In this document: positions 9,863 through 21,322 of the stretch, in pieces
Numbering within the stretch: position 1 is the stretch's first letter
Layout of the letters: every line of letters begins with the position of its first letter
DNA from: Notospermus geniculatus
Taxonomy: Eukaryota > Nemertea > Pilidiophora > Heteronemertea > Lineidae
NCBI GenBank assembly: GCA_002633025.1
Contig: NMRB01001044.1
Location: 85,701-149,700, forward strand
Direction: 5' to 3'
DNA: 64,000 nt
Program-made: the position numbers and the translations under genes
Notes under the pieces: model-generated
The model's input: only the letters and a program-made list of their open reading frames with translations
Told to the model about the DNA's origin: nothing
Database searches by the model: none

Positions 9863-10380
9863 TCGGGATGTCAATGAGAGAAGCCGATTTCGCATAACAT
9901 TTCTCGGAATTCGATGCTAAAAATCTTTGAATACAAATTGCAATTTCTAACCCTAAATCTTCTTACTTGTTTCCTTGTCCTCGCAAGGCATAATTTGATA
10001 ATGATTTCAACTAGAAATCATATAGTGCCCTATTTACGAAGCGCGATTAGGCCAACACGCTTGTAAATTCATAGTTATTCAGGTTAAGGGCCGAGAAAAC
10101 CATTGTGTTGCTACCTTGTACGCTGTTGATCGGCAGCGTTTACCCACAGGATAACCACACGCGGTTAACATTCCTGCCTTTATGTGCAGGAGGATCGAAG
10201 AAACGAGTTAAATGACTCTAAACAAGGCATGTAGGTTGTTCAAATTTGTCTTTTGTCCTCCTGCAGCTAGACAAAGGAAATTTAACCAAGAACACTCCTC
10301 TATGACTTGGTGGTGACAACCAAATTTGCTGTCAAGCAAATTTTAAAATTCTAGTTAGGATACTTGACATTATAGGCCTA
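9863..10380. other. intergenic, no gene recognised
   Basis: AT-rich sequence with no long open frame, clear splice-bounded exon or strong inverted repeat. Confidence 0.4.
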
Positions 10381-11070
10381 ATGGGTTTTTGATTTGACAG
10401 TCTTTTCAAGGTCCCAGAGCCGGACAGTGACGCGAGGCCCATGTTCTACAAAAGCAACGAACCTGCCACAGTTTGTCATTATTTCACCGAGCGACTTCAT
10501 ATTTTGCATAAACATGTATTAGAAGGGTACCGGTACCTTCAAAAATACCGAGTTTCTGCCCGATCGGCCATCCAGTATGACCGCCAGATAGCGTAAGCTG
10601 AAAATCATCTAATGGAACTCAGGAATGGCTTGACCGAGAGTGCTCAAAGTTAATATGTACCTCTCTCTAGATGACCTTTATGTGCACATTAAACTTTGGC
10701 GTGATTTGACTTCCAATATGACCGCCAGGTGGCGTAACCCAAAAATCATCAAAGTGCTATAACTCAGGAATGACTTGACACAGAGTGGTCAACCTGGATA
10801 TGTGGTTCCAACTAGATGATCTCTATGTGCGCGGAAAGTTTCAATCTGATGGGACATCCAATATGGCCGCGAGGTGGCGCAACCCGAACATCATCAAAGT
10901 GCTATGAACTCAGGAAAGACTTGACCTACAGCGCTCAAATGTGCTATGTGGCGCCCTCTAGATGACCTTTATGTGCATGTGAAGTTTCAGCCCAATCGGA
11001 CATCCAATATGGCTGCCAGGTGGCATGAAACCCCAAAATCTACAAAGTCCTGTAACTCGGGAATTATGGA
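10381..11070. repeat. 145-bp tandem repeat array, four units
   Basis: The landmark TCCAATATGACCGCCAGGTG (variants) occurs at about 10571, 10712, 10857 and 11003, giving spacings of 141-146 bp. Each unit also has a TAACTCAGGAATGACTTGAC block and a CTAGATGACCTTTATGTGC block. The same sequence, together with its left flank (AACCTGCCACAGTTTGTCAT), recurs inverted at 49091-49400 beside an assembly gap. Confidence 0.88.
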
Positions 11071-12010
11071 TGCCATGACAGCTTTAGTGAACAACCCCTT
11101 TCATAACATCTGGAACCAGGCCAAGCAGAATAATTTTTACATCTGTTTGGTAAAATGAAGGCTTAAGTGAACAGCCCCTTTACTCATTTTGTTTTCGCAT
11201 GTGTCCCTTTAAGGAAAAAACCGTTCAAAATTCCAATTCAAATTTAAAGTCCAATCATAACAATAAATTTGGGTCTAAAACACTAACAAACATGTTGTTA
11301 GGCCCAGGGCCAAGTTGGTCATAGCCACGGCTGAGTTGATCAGAGGACATGGGCAGTGTTGGATGTATGCCGCTCCATGAGAGTCAGGGACATATGCTAC
11401 ACTGCGTGTGGGTCTTGTTCAATAGCTTATAATCAGAAGGGGTCAGGAGCTGCCCTACGTGGGTTATTTACATTATGAATACTATTCATGTCACGTATTG
11501 TCAGATGGTGTCTTCACTAAAACTGCTCTCATTTCAAAAATTCTTATTGCATCGGATACCTTTCATCAACACAGAGCGCTGTACAGAGGCATTTTTCAAA
11601 TAAATGATTTTCTGCAAACATATTACAAAAAAAAAAAAATTCTCACCATTTTGGGCGATTGATTAGCCAATTAAAGCTAGCAGAGGATGAATTTCGAGAA
11701 ATCCCTCTGTGCAGCCCTCGGGGCAACTTTGATACACCTTGTGTTAATGACAACGATTCCATTTTCAGTTTTCCAGATGATGTTTATTCCATAGTAACGT
11801 CAACGGTACAACGAGACAGTGGACGAACAGGTCGACTGAAAGCAAAGCATACACAACGTATAAAAATACAGGCCTGTGAAGAAAAATGCATAAAATCTTT
11901 GAGAAAAGACGAGAAAGCTGGATTTTACTACATGCCAAATGTGGCACCCATAAATGCACGTTGTGACTTCCGTGCGCCAAGGCTGAGAGGAGAGTAAAAA
12001 ATTACCCCAA
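11071..12010. other. intergenic, no gene recognised
   Basis: Contains an open frame at 11659-11997 on + without a recognisable domain and an A-run near 11627. A Lys/Arg-rich stretch in that frame is low complexity. I see nothing that supports a gene. Confidence 0.4.
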
Positions 12011-12012
12011 TA

Positions 12013-12591
12013 TAGTCCGTCCCAGATACCTAAAGGCGGCCTTCCACCTGAAAGTTTTCTGTCGCAATTTTCCTTATGGAAACCTATGGAAAATTGTCAG
12101 ACACTCTGTTGCAGGTAGTCCAAAATTTGCTCGTGTGTCTATTGTTGAGGACTGCCGCGTATTGTTCGAAAAGATTGCAGACATTTCTAGCGAGGAATAG
12201 AACATGTGCTATTCCAAGCAATAACTGTCGGACACAAAAACAACTGGCTGACATAATCTTTAAAGGCCTCTTCCACGCTACAGAAATTGATCACGCAACA
12301 GAGTATCTGACAATTTTCTATACGTTTCCAAAAGGAAAATTGCGACAGAAAACTTTCAGGTGGAAGTCCGCCCTAAGGCAAATGGTACGAGGTTAAACTC
12401 TGCAATGTTACACGACCCTGTTCACTATTTTGACGAGCTATTGCACAATACTTTAACAGGCGAGTCCAATGGTATAGAGAATAATGCATGTCACCTTGCC
12501 TATTGGCTGTGTTTGTGGTCAAGCTGTTAGTAATAGACTAACTGACAAGGTTAGCGAAGTGCGATTTGCCTTAGGTATCTGGAATGGACTA
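12013..12591. mobile_element. TIR element (TA target) with nested foldback
   Basis: Outer inverted repeats TAGTCCGTCCCAGATACCTA and its complement end (TAGGTATCTGGAATGGACTA), flanked by TA on both sides. Inside, a second inverted repeat of about 85 bp starts GGCGGCCTTCCACCTGAAAG at 12035 and ends near 12374. This suggests one foldback element inserted near the end of another. No coding sequence. Confidence 0.75.
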
Positions 12592-12663
12592 TACCACAAA
12601 TTTATAGGCAAGCGCATGACGGCGATTTCAAAAGATCCGTCTCGCATCAACTAAGCCCGACAC

Positions 12664-13163
12664 TAAAGCCGTGGTTACACTACATTGAAATACACGGGTT
12701 TTTTGACTACAGGTGTAGTGTAAATGAATGTACCCGTAAACCAGTGCCCGGGTTACAAAAGGTTCTATTGTATCATGAATATTGGTTTCTCTACTCGTGC
12801 GGCTTATTCCGTCAAACACAATAGGGTAGGGCACTGATTTATGGGGGGCACTGAATTACGTTACAGAAGTTCCTGTCTGTTAGTGTCCGGCCTATTGTAC
12901 CTGCCGCTTATTCCGTCAGAATCTATTGTTATGGGGCATCTCATATCGGGGGGCATGACATTCTACGACACCGGCTCTGAAAAATCCCTCCTGAGGCCCG
13001 GTGCCCGTCAACACTACTCAAATTTTGTGAGGGGGACCTAAATTAAGGTCTCCAAAACCCGTTCGAGCTCGGAGGGGATTATTACACCGCGTTTTTAACA
13101 GGTGTGGACAGAAAAAACCCGGGTTCGACACGGGTTTTTTATGTAGTGTAACAAGGGCTTAAA
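12664..13163. mobile_element. foldback element with internal repeat C
   Basis: Ends AAAGCCGTGGTTACACTACA and, inverted, TGTAGTGTAACAAGGGCTT; both arms include an ACACGGGTTTTTT block. The middle (12860-12970) carries a block also present at 29650-29810 (GGGGCATCTCATATCGGGGG), so this interior is itself a dispersed repeat. Confidence 0.7.
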
Positions 13164-13502
13164 GCTATTGAACGGCAAATAGGCCTATGGTCAGACAGAA
13201 TTCCTGGAAGACGGACCCGTGAAAACAGACCAAAGGCCAATAGTACGCAACAACCCCAACTTTAACCCTATAATTCGTAACACCTTGTGTCCAAAGGCCG
13301 GCCTCTCAAACGTAATTGCATGCAAGTGGCGTCAAATCTAGTGAAAAATAAAGGGTTGTAATTAACCTTCGTTGATTAGTGAAACTGTACTTAATATCGT
13401 GTTGCTTTTTACATGAATCGACAGATAAGAGATAGATTCATCATAGAAAGGCAAGAAAACCATGATACATCCCAATACCCTTGATTTAGGTGGCAACAAT
13501 AA

Positions 13503-14586
13503 AGCCCCGTTTATACAGAGCACGGTTTGCGGTCCGGCGTCCGGTGTGCGTTTTCCGTCCAGAATGCATCAAGGTATTTTCTTACAACCGTTTATACAGA
13601 GCGCGGCCGCCGCACTCGCCGTTGCGGTGTCCGGACGCCGCGCCGCATTGAATGCCTCCAGAGCAATTCTGTACGGCCGCCGCAACGCCGGACGGGCCTG
13701 AACCAATCGGTAGTATCCATTCTATGAACTGAGTCCAAATGGACTGAGTAACTTGGACTGAGTGCCAAAATGTGAAAAATGCAATAAACAAGCCGTTTTG
13801 TAGATAATATGAAAGGATACTGCGCAGGTCCTGATAAGACTAGTACTTCCCTCATTTTTCTCCAGCAAAAGAGTACGAAAGCAACAGAATAAGCAGAAAA
13901 AAACGACTTTAGTGAATTACGTTCCACTTAGCCTACATTCTGCATTTTAGAATCAACACTTCTGGGTATCGGTATTTCCAGGAAACACCGTGAGGATGAG
14001 GTAGCCCCAATTCGAATCAGTCGCAGGACGGCATGCACGGCCTGTATCACGTGTTTATGGGAGCAACTTTTGGAAGGAGGTTGCAAAATTCCCAGCATCG
14101 CATTCCGTGAATCGTTACTTCGAAAGGCGTGCCACATGACGTGACGTCGTCATGTTTTGTTACTATTTGAAGACTGAGTGCGGAGCGCTATTGGGTTGAT
14201 GTAACTTGGGGATTTCAGGTCGGCTCAGCGAAGAACAAAACTTTATAGTTTTGTTTTTCTTAACTCTTTTCACGTTCTACATATTGAAGATAATCATTTC
14301 TTACCAATTTATGGTGATAGCATTCATTATTATTGTTTATATCTTTTTGGCACAGTCCAAGTTACTCAGTCCATTTGGACTTGGTCCATAGAATGGATAC
14401 TACCGAACCAATCAGCGGACTGTTTTAATATCACGTGAAGAAGGAGATTATCACGATTCGCTGCCGTCGAGAAAACCGTGCCCGTTCACCGCATCCTGTT
14501 GGAACGACAAGCCGCATTCTCGTTCCGGAGGCCGTAACCGTATGCCGGATACCGGACCGCAAACCGTGCTCTGTATAAACGGGGCT
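13503..14586. mobile_element. TIR element with TAA target duplication
   Basis: Inverted ends AGCCCCGTTTATACAGAGCA and complement, then CGGTTTGCGGTCCGG, about 36 bp each. TAA flanks both sides (13500-13502 and 14587-14589), as in PIF/Harbinger elements. It contains the separate nested element at 13709-14404. No transposase frame is visible, so it is non-autonomous. Confidence 0.82.
13709..14404. mobile_element. nested element with 9-bp target duplication
   Basis: Inverted ends GGTAGTATCCATTCTATG; further in, both sides carry a CCAAGTTACTCAGTCC-type block. The 9-bp direct repeat GAACCAATC flanks it at 13700-13708 and 14405-14413. A 9-bp duplication fits Mutator-like elements. It interrupts the TAA-flanked element at 13503-14586. 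Confidence 0.85.
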
Positions 14587-15750
14587 TAACCACAACCAAA
14601 TATTACGTTCCTACAGACTTGTTACGAAACCAATTTAGGCGTGATTTAGCGGTGATATACTCCTGCCACGGAATAAAGCTGATGTTTGCGTGGGCAGTTA
14701 TTTTTTTTTGTACATGTATTTCCCCGAACTCATGCAGACATCGGCGAATTGTTTTTGTATACTTCGTATTGTTGCCACTATTATTATTACCAAAAATTCA
14801 TAAGCGAGCGAAAAATGTACAACTAAAATTTCACGAAAAAGCCTCCTTTTCTCAGCTCTGTAGAGTGCGTAATATCCATCGAATTTCGTTGAACTCGCCA
14901 CCAAACGGAAGCTTGAGATGTGCTCTCTCATTTCCAATCCTAAAATCTTGAGCTAAGTCCCAAATTATGTTGACAGATGGCCCTGAAGTAACCAAGGTTT
15001 CATGGGTCCCAAGCACTCGCGACGAATGGTCCCCACGGGTACACAGTACTTCAAGTTAGCGACAGGTGGCGCTTTCCCTTATTTGCATTAAGCCCGCCGC
15101 AAATCCACGTGTTTTCTTTACAAACTCCGCCTACTGTGTTCCCATTGGCTGGAATCGTTTCTCGGAAATCAGCTAATAAAATCTTGGTAACGGTTTAGAG
15201 TGTTGGATATGACTTATAAACTTGCGTATTTAGATTAAACGTTGAAATGACAGCAGTAAAATCACCCAGTGCCGATAGATTGTACTTATTATACATGATG
15301 GCTACTTCCGCCGTAGCCACGGTGACCAGGATGATTGACAGCGACAGTGGCAGCGCAGTGATCACTGATGTTTACAATTTCTAGTGGCGCCGTCTAGCGG
15401 GATAGGATTGCCCGAGACCACCATTCGTCGCGGCGGTGTGGACTGGGACAAAATAGGTGTTGAATCGTCTCGTCTACAGGGTAATATTTACTATATGTGT
15501 TTGATTCATCAATCTTTTCGGAAAGGGGACATCACGCCCGACAGGATGACACCAAGATTGTCTCAATCGGTTGGAGATTAAGCACATAATTGGATGTAGA
15601 AAGTTGGTGTTTTTGATGAGTTTTAGTTGTACATAGTTGTACTATTATTATTACTATGTTCATTATCACAACCAAATCACGACATCGATGCCTATCATCG
15701 ATGTGAACCCGTAATCATAGAGTATTGCAGCTGCTTTTGGTGTACATGTA
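14587..15750. other. intergenic, no gene recognised
   Basis: A few open frames of 65-110 codons without domains. A short hairpin lies around 15297-15322 (GGCTACTTCCGCCGTAGCC). An inverted similarity ACCATTCGTC/GACGAATGGT links 15035 and 15420. Confidence 0.35.
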
Positions 15751-16989
15751 CACCCTTAGTCAAAAGTAAATAGACAGCTACTAAATTCAATATTTCTTTT
15801 AATATTAATGAAACGCATTTTTTCTTTTTATACTTACTCATAACAACTACTTCGGCACCTCTTTCCACCGAAATGACCCAGGTATACAGTTTAGTGACTT
15901 TTTGGTGAAAGATTGAAATTTTATCAAAAAATGAGTTTTTTTATTATCGCCTTCGCAAAATCGAGAACCTGAGCATTTTACAGCTCTACTGTTTCCAGAC
16001 GCAATGATATTTTGAAATAAAGAATTGAAGCTTCTGCAACCGAGTTATTGATGGTTTCTTACAAGCAATTTTAGGGTTTTCCAGTTGCCAGTCTGACACC
16101 ACATTCATAAGCAACCAGTAAGTTGTGACGCGGCAAGTTCAGGGTCGCGAATAATAATCGCTATTCATACTTGGCCTATTTGACCGAGCCTTTGGAGTTT
16201 CAATAAGGAATAATGTGAATAACAATAAGGCATTAGTGGGCCCGGTGTAACGTTTTTCAGTGAGGCCCGTGTGCCAGTGTGACATTTCAATAGATTGACG
16301 GAATAAGCCGCGACTTGACAATGAACGACACACAGAGAAACAGCGAGTCCGTTTCCCAGTGTGGTCCGAACAATGGAAGTCACACAGAAAAACGGCCACA
16401 CTGAAAAACGTTACACCTGGATGACGTTCCGACCTATAGGCGATTACCGCAGACAGCTAACCACAAAAGCATGTCTGCCCTTTCAAAACTAAACCATAGT
16501 GCACAATGCAATCAATAATAATGATGCAACGAAATCAATGTGGTTTGCCCCGAGCGTGTGCTTTGTGCCGGAGAACTGATGAATATTCAACACTTGGTCG
16601 GTATGAAATACGGACGAGCTCGTGGAAGATCGAACTTGGCTAACCGAACAAAGTCACTGCAAAAGTCCCTCTGTAACTTTTTCCCCCCTTCAGATCCATA
16701 GGATCCGAAAGCTAGATTCTAATCAGGAAGAAATGTGCTTCAAGATGGCATAGGTGCGATCACCAACAAATCCCGAATAACCAACAAATCACTGAATAAA
16801 AAATCACTTTTTTTGATGAAAATTGAAACTTTCACCAAAAAATCAGTTCAAAGGACAGCAAAATAATTTTGGTGTAAAAAGGTGCCAAAGCAATTGTTAT
16901 TAATGGAAACAAAAAGGAAAACTGTGCCTCACTGCTATATTAGGAAATATTGAATTTAATAGCTGTCTATTTAATTTTGACTAAGGGTG
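15751..16989. mobile_element. long-TIR TA element, family A copy 1
   Basis: Inverted ends of about 50 bp begin CACCCTTAGTCAAAAGTAAA and end in the complement (GACTAAGGGTG), flanked by TA at 15749 and 16990. Positions 15751-16155 are an inverted copy of 33315-33880, and the ends match the element at 36010-37864. TA targets fit the Tc1/mariner group; no transposase is seen. Confidence 0.82.
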
Positions 16990-17139
16990 TAGGCCTACAT
17001 GTTCGTATGCCTGACCAATCGACGGAATCAAGATTTACAAAATCGGGCTGAATCTAACTTCTTTCACGTTTCATAATTCGCACGCACATGTAGGCCTACA
17101 TGTAGAGCAGTTTTTTAGCTGTAGTCGAGTCTATTAGTC

Positions 17140-17196
17140 AAATCTCTCTCTCTCTCTCTCCCTCCCTTCCTCCATCCATCTCTCTCTCTCCCATTT
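17140..17196. repeat. (TC)n microsatellite
   Basis: Two runs of TCTCTCTCTC separated by CCCTCCCTTCC. Confidence 0.9.
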
Positions 17197-17776
17197 GCTG
17201 AGGCGTTTCTATTCATCAAGTGCTGCCTCGGTGCTGAATAAGGTCATCTGAAAAACCTGTCAAGTAAATAAGAAAAGTTAGACAAGCCATTCAGTCTGCC
17301 TGATTTTGTAGTTCAGCTGCGCAGCAAAGGCAAAGCATATTAAGTAAGCACACTATGCATCCGTAGCCCTCCCCAGGCGGCAGCATTGGAAAGCAATGCC
17401 AGCAACACTGGTATCCTGTCTAACCCACACATTACCTACTACTAACTACGCCAGGCCGATACCACGTCGGAATCTACGTTTCTATTTTAACCCCTTCGTG
17501 ATTGATGGATTTCCTGTGTCAAATGTAGGTCACCTTCTATTTACATTCCTGTAGGTCAGTCATACTGAGAATTGAATACATTTACATAAAATTTGTAACT
17601 GACATTACTCGCAGAACTGGCGGCAAATGCTGATCCTACCATTATTTTTAAACATTGTAACAACAGTCGAATGTCTCACAGGAATTTAAATTCCAGTGGT
17701 TAATTGCAGTGAAAATACGTCTGACGAAATGAGTTGTCTTTGCTTTCATGAATGTTAGGGTGAAGATGAAACGCAT
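17197..17776. other. intergenic, no gene recognised
   Basis: No open frame above about 60 codons, no splice-bounded exon and no clear inverted repeat seen. Confidence 0.4.
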
Positions 17777-18320
17777 AGGGCCGTATTCAAAGGGTCGATT
17801 TTTTAAACGATAGCTAAGATAAACCTCGGTTTCACCATCGGCTGTTCTGAAAACCGCTAATTAATCAAAGTAAACATTTTTATTTTTAGAATGTTTGGCT
17901 ATCAACGGTTCATAAAATCGAAATATTCACTTCGCTCAACAAACAGTTTGTGAACTAAGGGTTAATGAACCCGATGGTTATCTTAGCCATCGTTTATAAA
18001 ATCGGCCCAAAAAGGGTGTTTAAGACTTAGACGCGTGTAACTTCGTCAAGTGCATGGTTGAAGGTGTGTGCATTTAGTGAAGCTACGCGCCTCTAAGCAC
18101 TGTTTCCACTAGACCGGTTTCCGCTGCGGTTTGCCGCGCCGATTTTTTTCACAGGGTTTTGGATAATCATTCGATCGTTTAACAATACATGGGGTGCTGA
18201 TTATCCCATTGCCTGAGAAAATCGCGCCGGCGCCGCAAGTCGCTGCGGAAACCGTTGTAGTGGAAACAGAATCGCGCGATGATCACTCTTTTTGAATACG
18301 CCCGGTAAAGTTCAAACATA
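17777..18320. repeat. tandem unit 1 of a GGGCCGTATTCAAA element with two nested inserts
   Basis: Starts GGGCCGTATTCAAA, resumes at about 18006 with AAAAAGGGTGTTTAAGAC and ends ATGATCACTCTTTTTGAATA plus TAAAGTTCAAACATA. A foldback (about 17791-18005, AACGATAGCTAAGATAA and complement) interrupts the left end. A second foldback (about 18100-18270, CTGTTTCCACTAGACCGGTT and complement) sits in the middle. The next unit carries the left end without the first insert. Confidence 0.72.
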
Positions 18321-19404
18321 TTGGGCCGTATTCAAAAAGGGTGTTTAAGACTGAGACGCGTGTGACTTCGTAAAATGCATGGTGGAAGTGTGTGCATTTA
18401 GTAAAGTTACACGCGTTTAAGGCTAAAAATCCATTCACGCGATTTTCGTGCCGCACGATGTCGCATCCTTTGTCCACGACCAACGCGGCGGAAACAAACA
18501 ATGCTCGAAAATAGCGTGAATGGATACCTTAGCCTAAGGCTAGGGATACACTGAACGCGATTTACCCATCGCGCGCGTTGTTTCTTTGTTATTTCATGCC
18601 GCAATGTCTCTGAAACAAAAGAGATCCGTGCGAAAATCGCGCGCGATGGGTAAATCGCGTTCAGTGTATCCCTACCCTAAGCTTTAGAATCAATTCACGC
18701 GATTTTCGTGCCGCGCGATGTCGCATCCTTTGTCCACGACCAACGCGGTGGAAACAAACAATGCTTTCGAGCGTCTGCGGCAAGAAAATCGCGTGAATGG
18801 ATCCTTAGCCTAAGAATCCATTCACGCGATTTTCGTGCCGCGCGATGTCGCATCCTTTGTCCATGATCAACGCGGCGGAAACAAACAATGCTTTCGAGCG
18901 CGTGCGGCAAGAAAATCGCGTGAATGGATTCTTAGCCTAAGGCGATTTTCGAGCGGCAGACGCACGAAAGCATTGTTTGTTTCCGCCGCGTTGGTCGTGG
19001 ACAAAGGATGCGACATAGCGCGGCACGAAAATCGCGCGAATGGATTCTTAGCCTAGGGATACACTGAACGCGATTTACCCCATCGCGCGCGATTTTCGCA
19101 CGAATCTCTTTGTTTCGGAGGCATTGCGGCATGAAATAACAAAGAAACAACGCGCGCGATGGGTAAATCGCGTTCAGTGTATCCCTAGCCTAAGCCAAAG
19201 GCTAGGGATAGGCCTACACTGAACGCGATTTACCCATCGCGCGCGGTTTTCGCACGAATCTCTTTTGTTTCGGAGGCACTGCGGCATGAAATAACAAAGA
19301 AACAACGCGCGCGATGGGTAAATCGCGTTCAGTGTATCCCTAACCTTAGTCATAATCGTGCGATGATCACCCTTTTTGAATACGGCCCATAAAGTTCAAA
19401 CATA
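18321..19404. repeat. tandem unit 2 of the GGGCCGTATTCAAA element with foldback cluster
   Basis: Ends TGGGCCGTATTCAAAAAGGG and its complement, followed by the same 15-bp linker TAAAGTTCAAACATA (18306-18320 and 19390-19404). The interior (18420-19345) is a head-to-tail series of two short foldback families: a 120-bp one with ATCCATTCACGCGATTTTCG ends, and a 145-bp one with TAGGGATACACTGAACGCGA ends. Confidence 0.78.
18420..19345. repeat. cluster of about seven short foldbacks of two families
   Basis: Family i (TGTCCACGACCAACGCGGCG core) occupies about 18420-18535, 18690-18810, 18812-18935 and, inverted, 18940-19050. Family ii (CGATTTACCCATCGCGCGCG arms) occupies 18538-18677, 19052-19190 and 19200-19345. 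The TAGCCTAAG junctions between them look alike, so members seem to have inserted at each other's ends. All open frames here are by-products of the repeats. Confidence 0.8.
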
Positions 19405-20290
19405 AAGGAAAAGGATTGGACGTAAGTTCGAGGAACCTATTACTGTCCTTTCCATATACAAAAGGGAATTGTGAAGGCCGGTGCAACGTAAACGAGTGTA
19501 CCCGTCATCGATCGTCCGCCGGACGCTCAGTAACAATTTGGTGGTGTAAACCAATGTCCGACGGACAGATAATTATAACCGCTTGCTGTAAATGGCTGTC
19601 CGGGCAGGACTGGGATTTATGCCTAGAGCTGTCACTGAATGTCCGAACTGCGTGTACCGTTCAAATTCATCCAAGTATGCAAAATCTAATTCCCACAGCT
19701 GAACTTTACCTTGTTATGGTGTCGGATTCTAGTGTCGGAAACCATACTGTGTTGGTCATGGTGTCCGTCTGTGTATCTGTCCGTCTGTCTGTTCAGTCTG
19801 CCACAACTGTAACTTATTTGTCCCTGCAAGAGCTACAGACCTGGATGTGACCTATCCCTAGATAACATGACCTGAGCTACAAGATGGAATGAAAATTTCA
19901 GGTGTCCGATACCTGATTCATGGTGAAATTGATACATGTATATCAAAAGTTGAAATTGTCTGTCACACTTTAGTTCTTGAATAACTCGTCTCCGAGGCCA
20001 GGTAGAGCACTAGCAACAAGTTCCTTCCCTATGTTTCAGCCCTCAGCAAGATACTGGCATCAACAAATTTATTCTCCAGGGTGAGCATCATAATGATATT
20101 GATATATCAAATTTGATATTTTTACATATCGGGAGATCTACCACAGTATGCGACTTGAAACTGGTATTACAACATCATAGCTCATCCAAGGATGTTATTG
20201 CAACTGAAATTTTCAGTTTGCATCTGCTCGGTCGCATGATATTTGCTGACATCATGGCGAGATTTGATATTCAAATTTGGTAACATGTGA
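19405..20290. other. intergenic; open frame of unknown meaning
   Basis: A 144-codon frame at 19416-19850 on + has seven or more cysteines early and a run of TGTCTGTCCGTCTGT microsatellite-like bases near 19765. No domain is recognised and no splice evidence is seen. I treat it as non-coding repeat. Confidence 0.3.
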
Positions 20291-20294
20291 TAAA

Positions 20295-20830
20295 TCAGAA
20301 TCTGGTGATGGTTGAAGCCTAAAACCTTCACCTCCACCTAAGGTTATCAAGGATGCGCTTTCAGATTACGCAATGACCTTGAAGGTCAGGGGTCAAGATC
20401 AAGGGAGACAGTTCTAAAATGCAAATCTGCACGGAATTTCAGGAGAAAACAAATTAGAAGCCTGAATTAACCATCCCCTATAGGTTTAATCAAGGATCCT
20501 GTTCCAGTTGCGCAAGACTTCTCAAGGTCAAAGGTCAGGGTCACAGTCAACCGTCACAGATAACATGAGATAAGTCAGAACCTGGTGATGGTGGAAGCCT
20601 AAAACCTTCACCTACACCAAGGTTATCACGGATGAGCTTTCAGATTACGCAATACCTGGACAGTTGACCTTGTCCTCTGACCGTCCAAGTCATTACGCAA
20701 TGACCTGGATGGTCAGAGGTCAAGGTCAAGGTCAAACACTCCTAAAGTGCAGGTCTTCTCAGGATTTCAGGAGAAAACTAATTAGAAGCTTGAACTACAT
20801 ATCCACACGTTTGGTAATTAGGCTTAAATT
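20295..20830. repeat. direct repeat pair of family D (AAGGTCA-rich)
   Basis: Blocks at 20295-20478 and 20575-20810 share GGTGATGGTTGAAGCCTAAA, ACCTTCACCT, TTTCAGATTACGCAATGACC and GATTTCAGGAGAAAAC. Both carry runs of AGGTCAAGGTCAA. Related sequence recurs at 31980-32230. Confidence 0.72.
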
Positions 20831-21002
20831 TTAAAAAAAAATACTTCTCCGCATCGTCGTGAAGTTGAGAAATTTTGTTTAAAAATATGTCTACAAAATT
20901 TGACCAACAGGAAGACAATCACCATAACAGAGTGATGCCTAAAGATTATGATATACCTGAAATGTCGGAGCAAATGATTTATTAACGAAGAAAGAGTAAA
21001 GG

Positions 21003-21090
21003 TTTGCTGTGGGATTCGAACCTGCAACTGGTGAACCTGTGATCTGAAAGGAGAGAACGAGTGACTGTTAGTGAGCTAGGCTATTGGGGC
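21003..21090 (-). repeat. tRNA-derived SINE head (minus strand)
   Basis: Read on the minus strand it has an A-box-like TAGCCTAGCTCACTAACAG and a B box GGTTCGAATCC about 60 bases later, followed by CACAGCAAACC. The cloverleaf stems pair poorly, so it is a tRNA-derived retroposon or pseudogene, not a working tRNA. Confidence 0.55.
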
Positions 21091-21272
21091 GATCTGCTCG
21101 GACCACGATTTTATTTGTCCCTTATTCCAAATCTATTGACCTGCCTTCGCTGTGACTCACAATAGGCCAAAGGCCTATCAGACCTGAACAATGGTCGGAC
21201 GGTGATTTACGGGCGGACAATCCTTGACACTACTGTTGTAACGTTACAGAGTGTCCGTATAATTCATAGTCC

Positions 21273-21322
21273 GGAGGACTGGGAATGACGGCCTTCGGCC
21301 GTCATTCCCAGTCCGCCGGACT
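21273..21322. repeat. 50-bp palindrome
   Basis: CCGGAGGACTGGGAATGACG, then GCCTTCGGC at the centre, then the complement with one or two mismatches. Confidence 0.8.

Noticed and set aside
9398-9895. 165-codon frame on the minus strand
   Set aside because: It is the antisense of kringle exon 4 and of a foldback repeat.
18283-19150. Repeated frames with ALFVSAALVVDKG and like peptides
   Set aside because: By-product of the 120-bp foldback family, present on both strands and also at 9705-9920.
18306-19404. 15-bp TAAAGTTCAAACATA as a target-site duplication
   Set aside because: Similarity extends about 35 bp further left into the element end at both places, so a tandem duplication of the unit explains it better.
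19416-19850. Cys-containing 144-codon frame as a secreted protein
   Set aside because: No signal peptide or domain; the second half contains TGTCTGTCCGTCTGT-type microsatellite.
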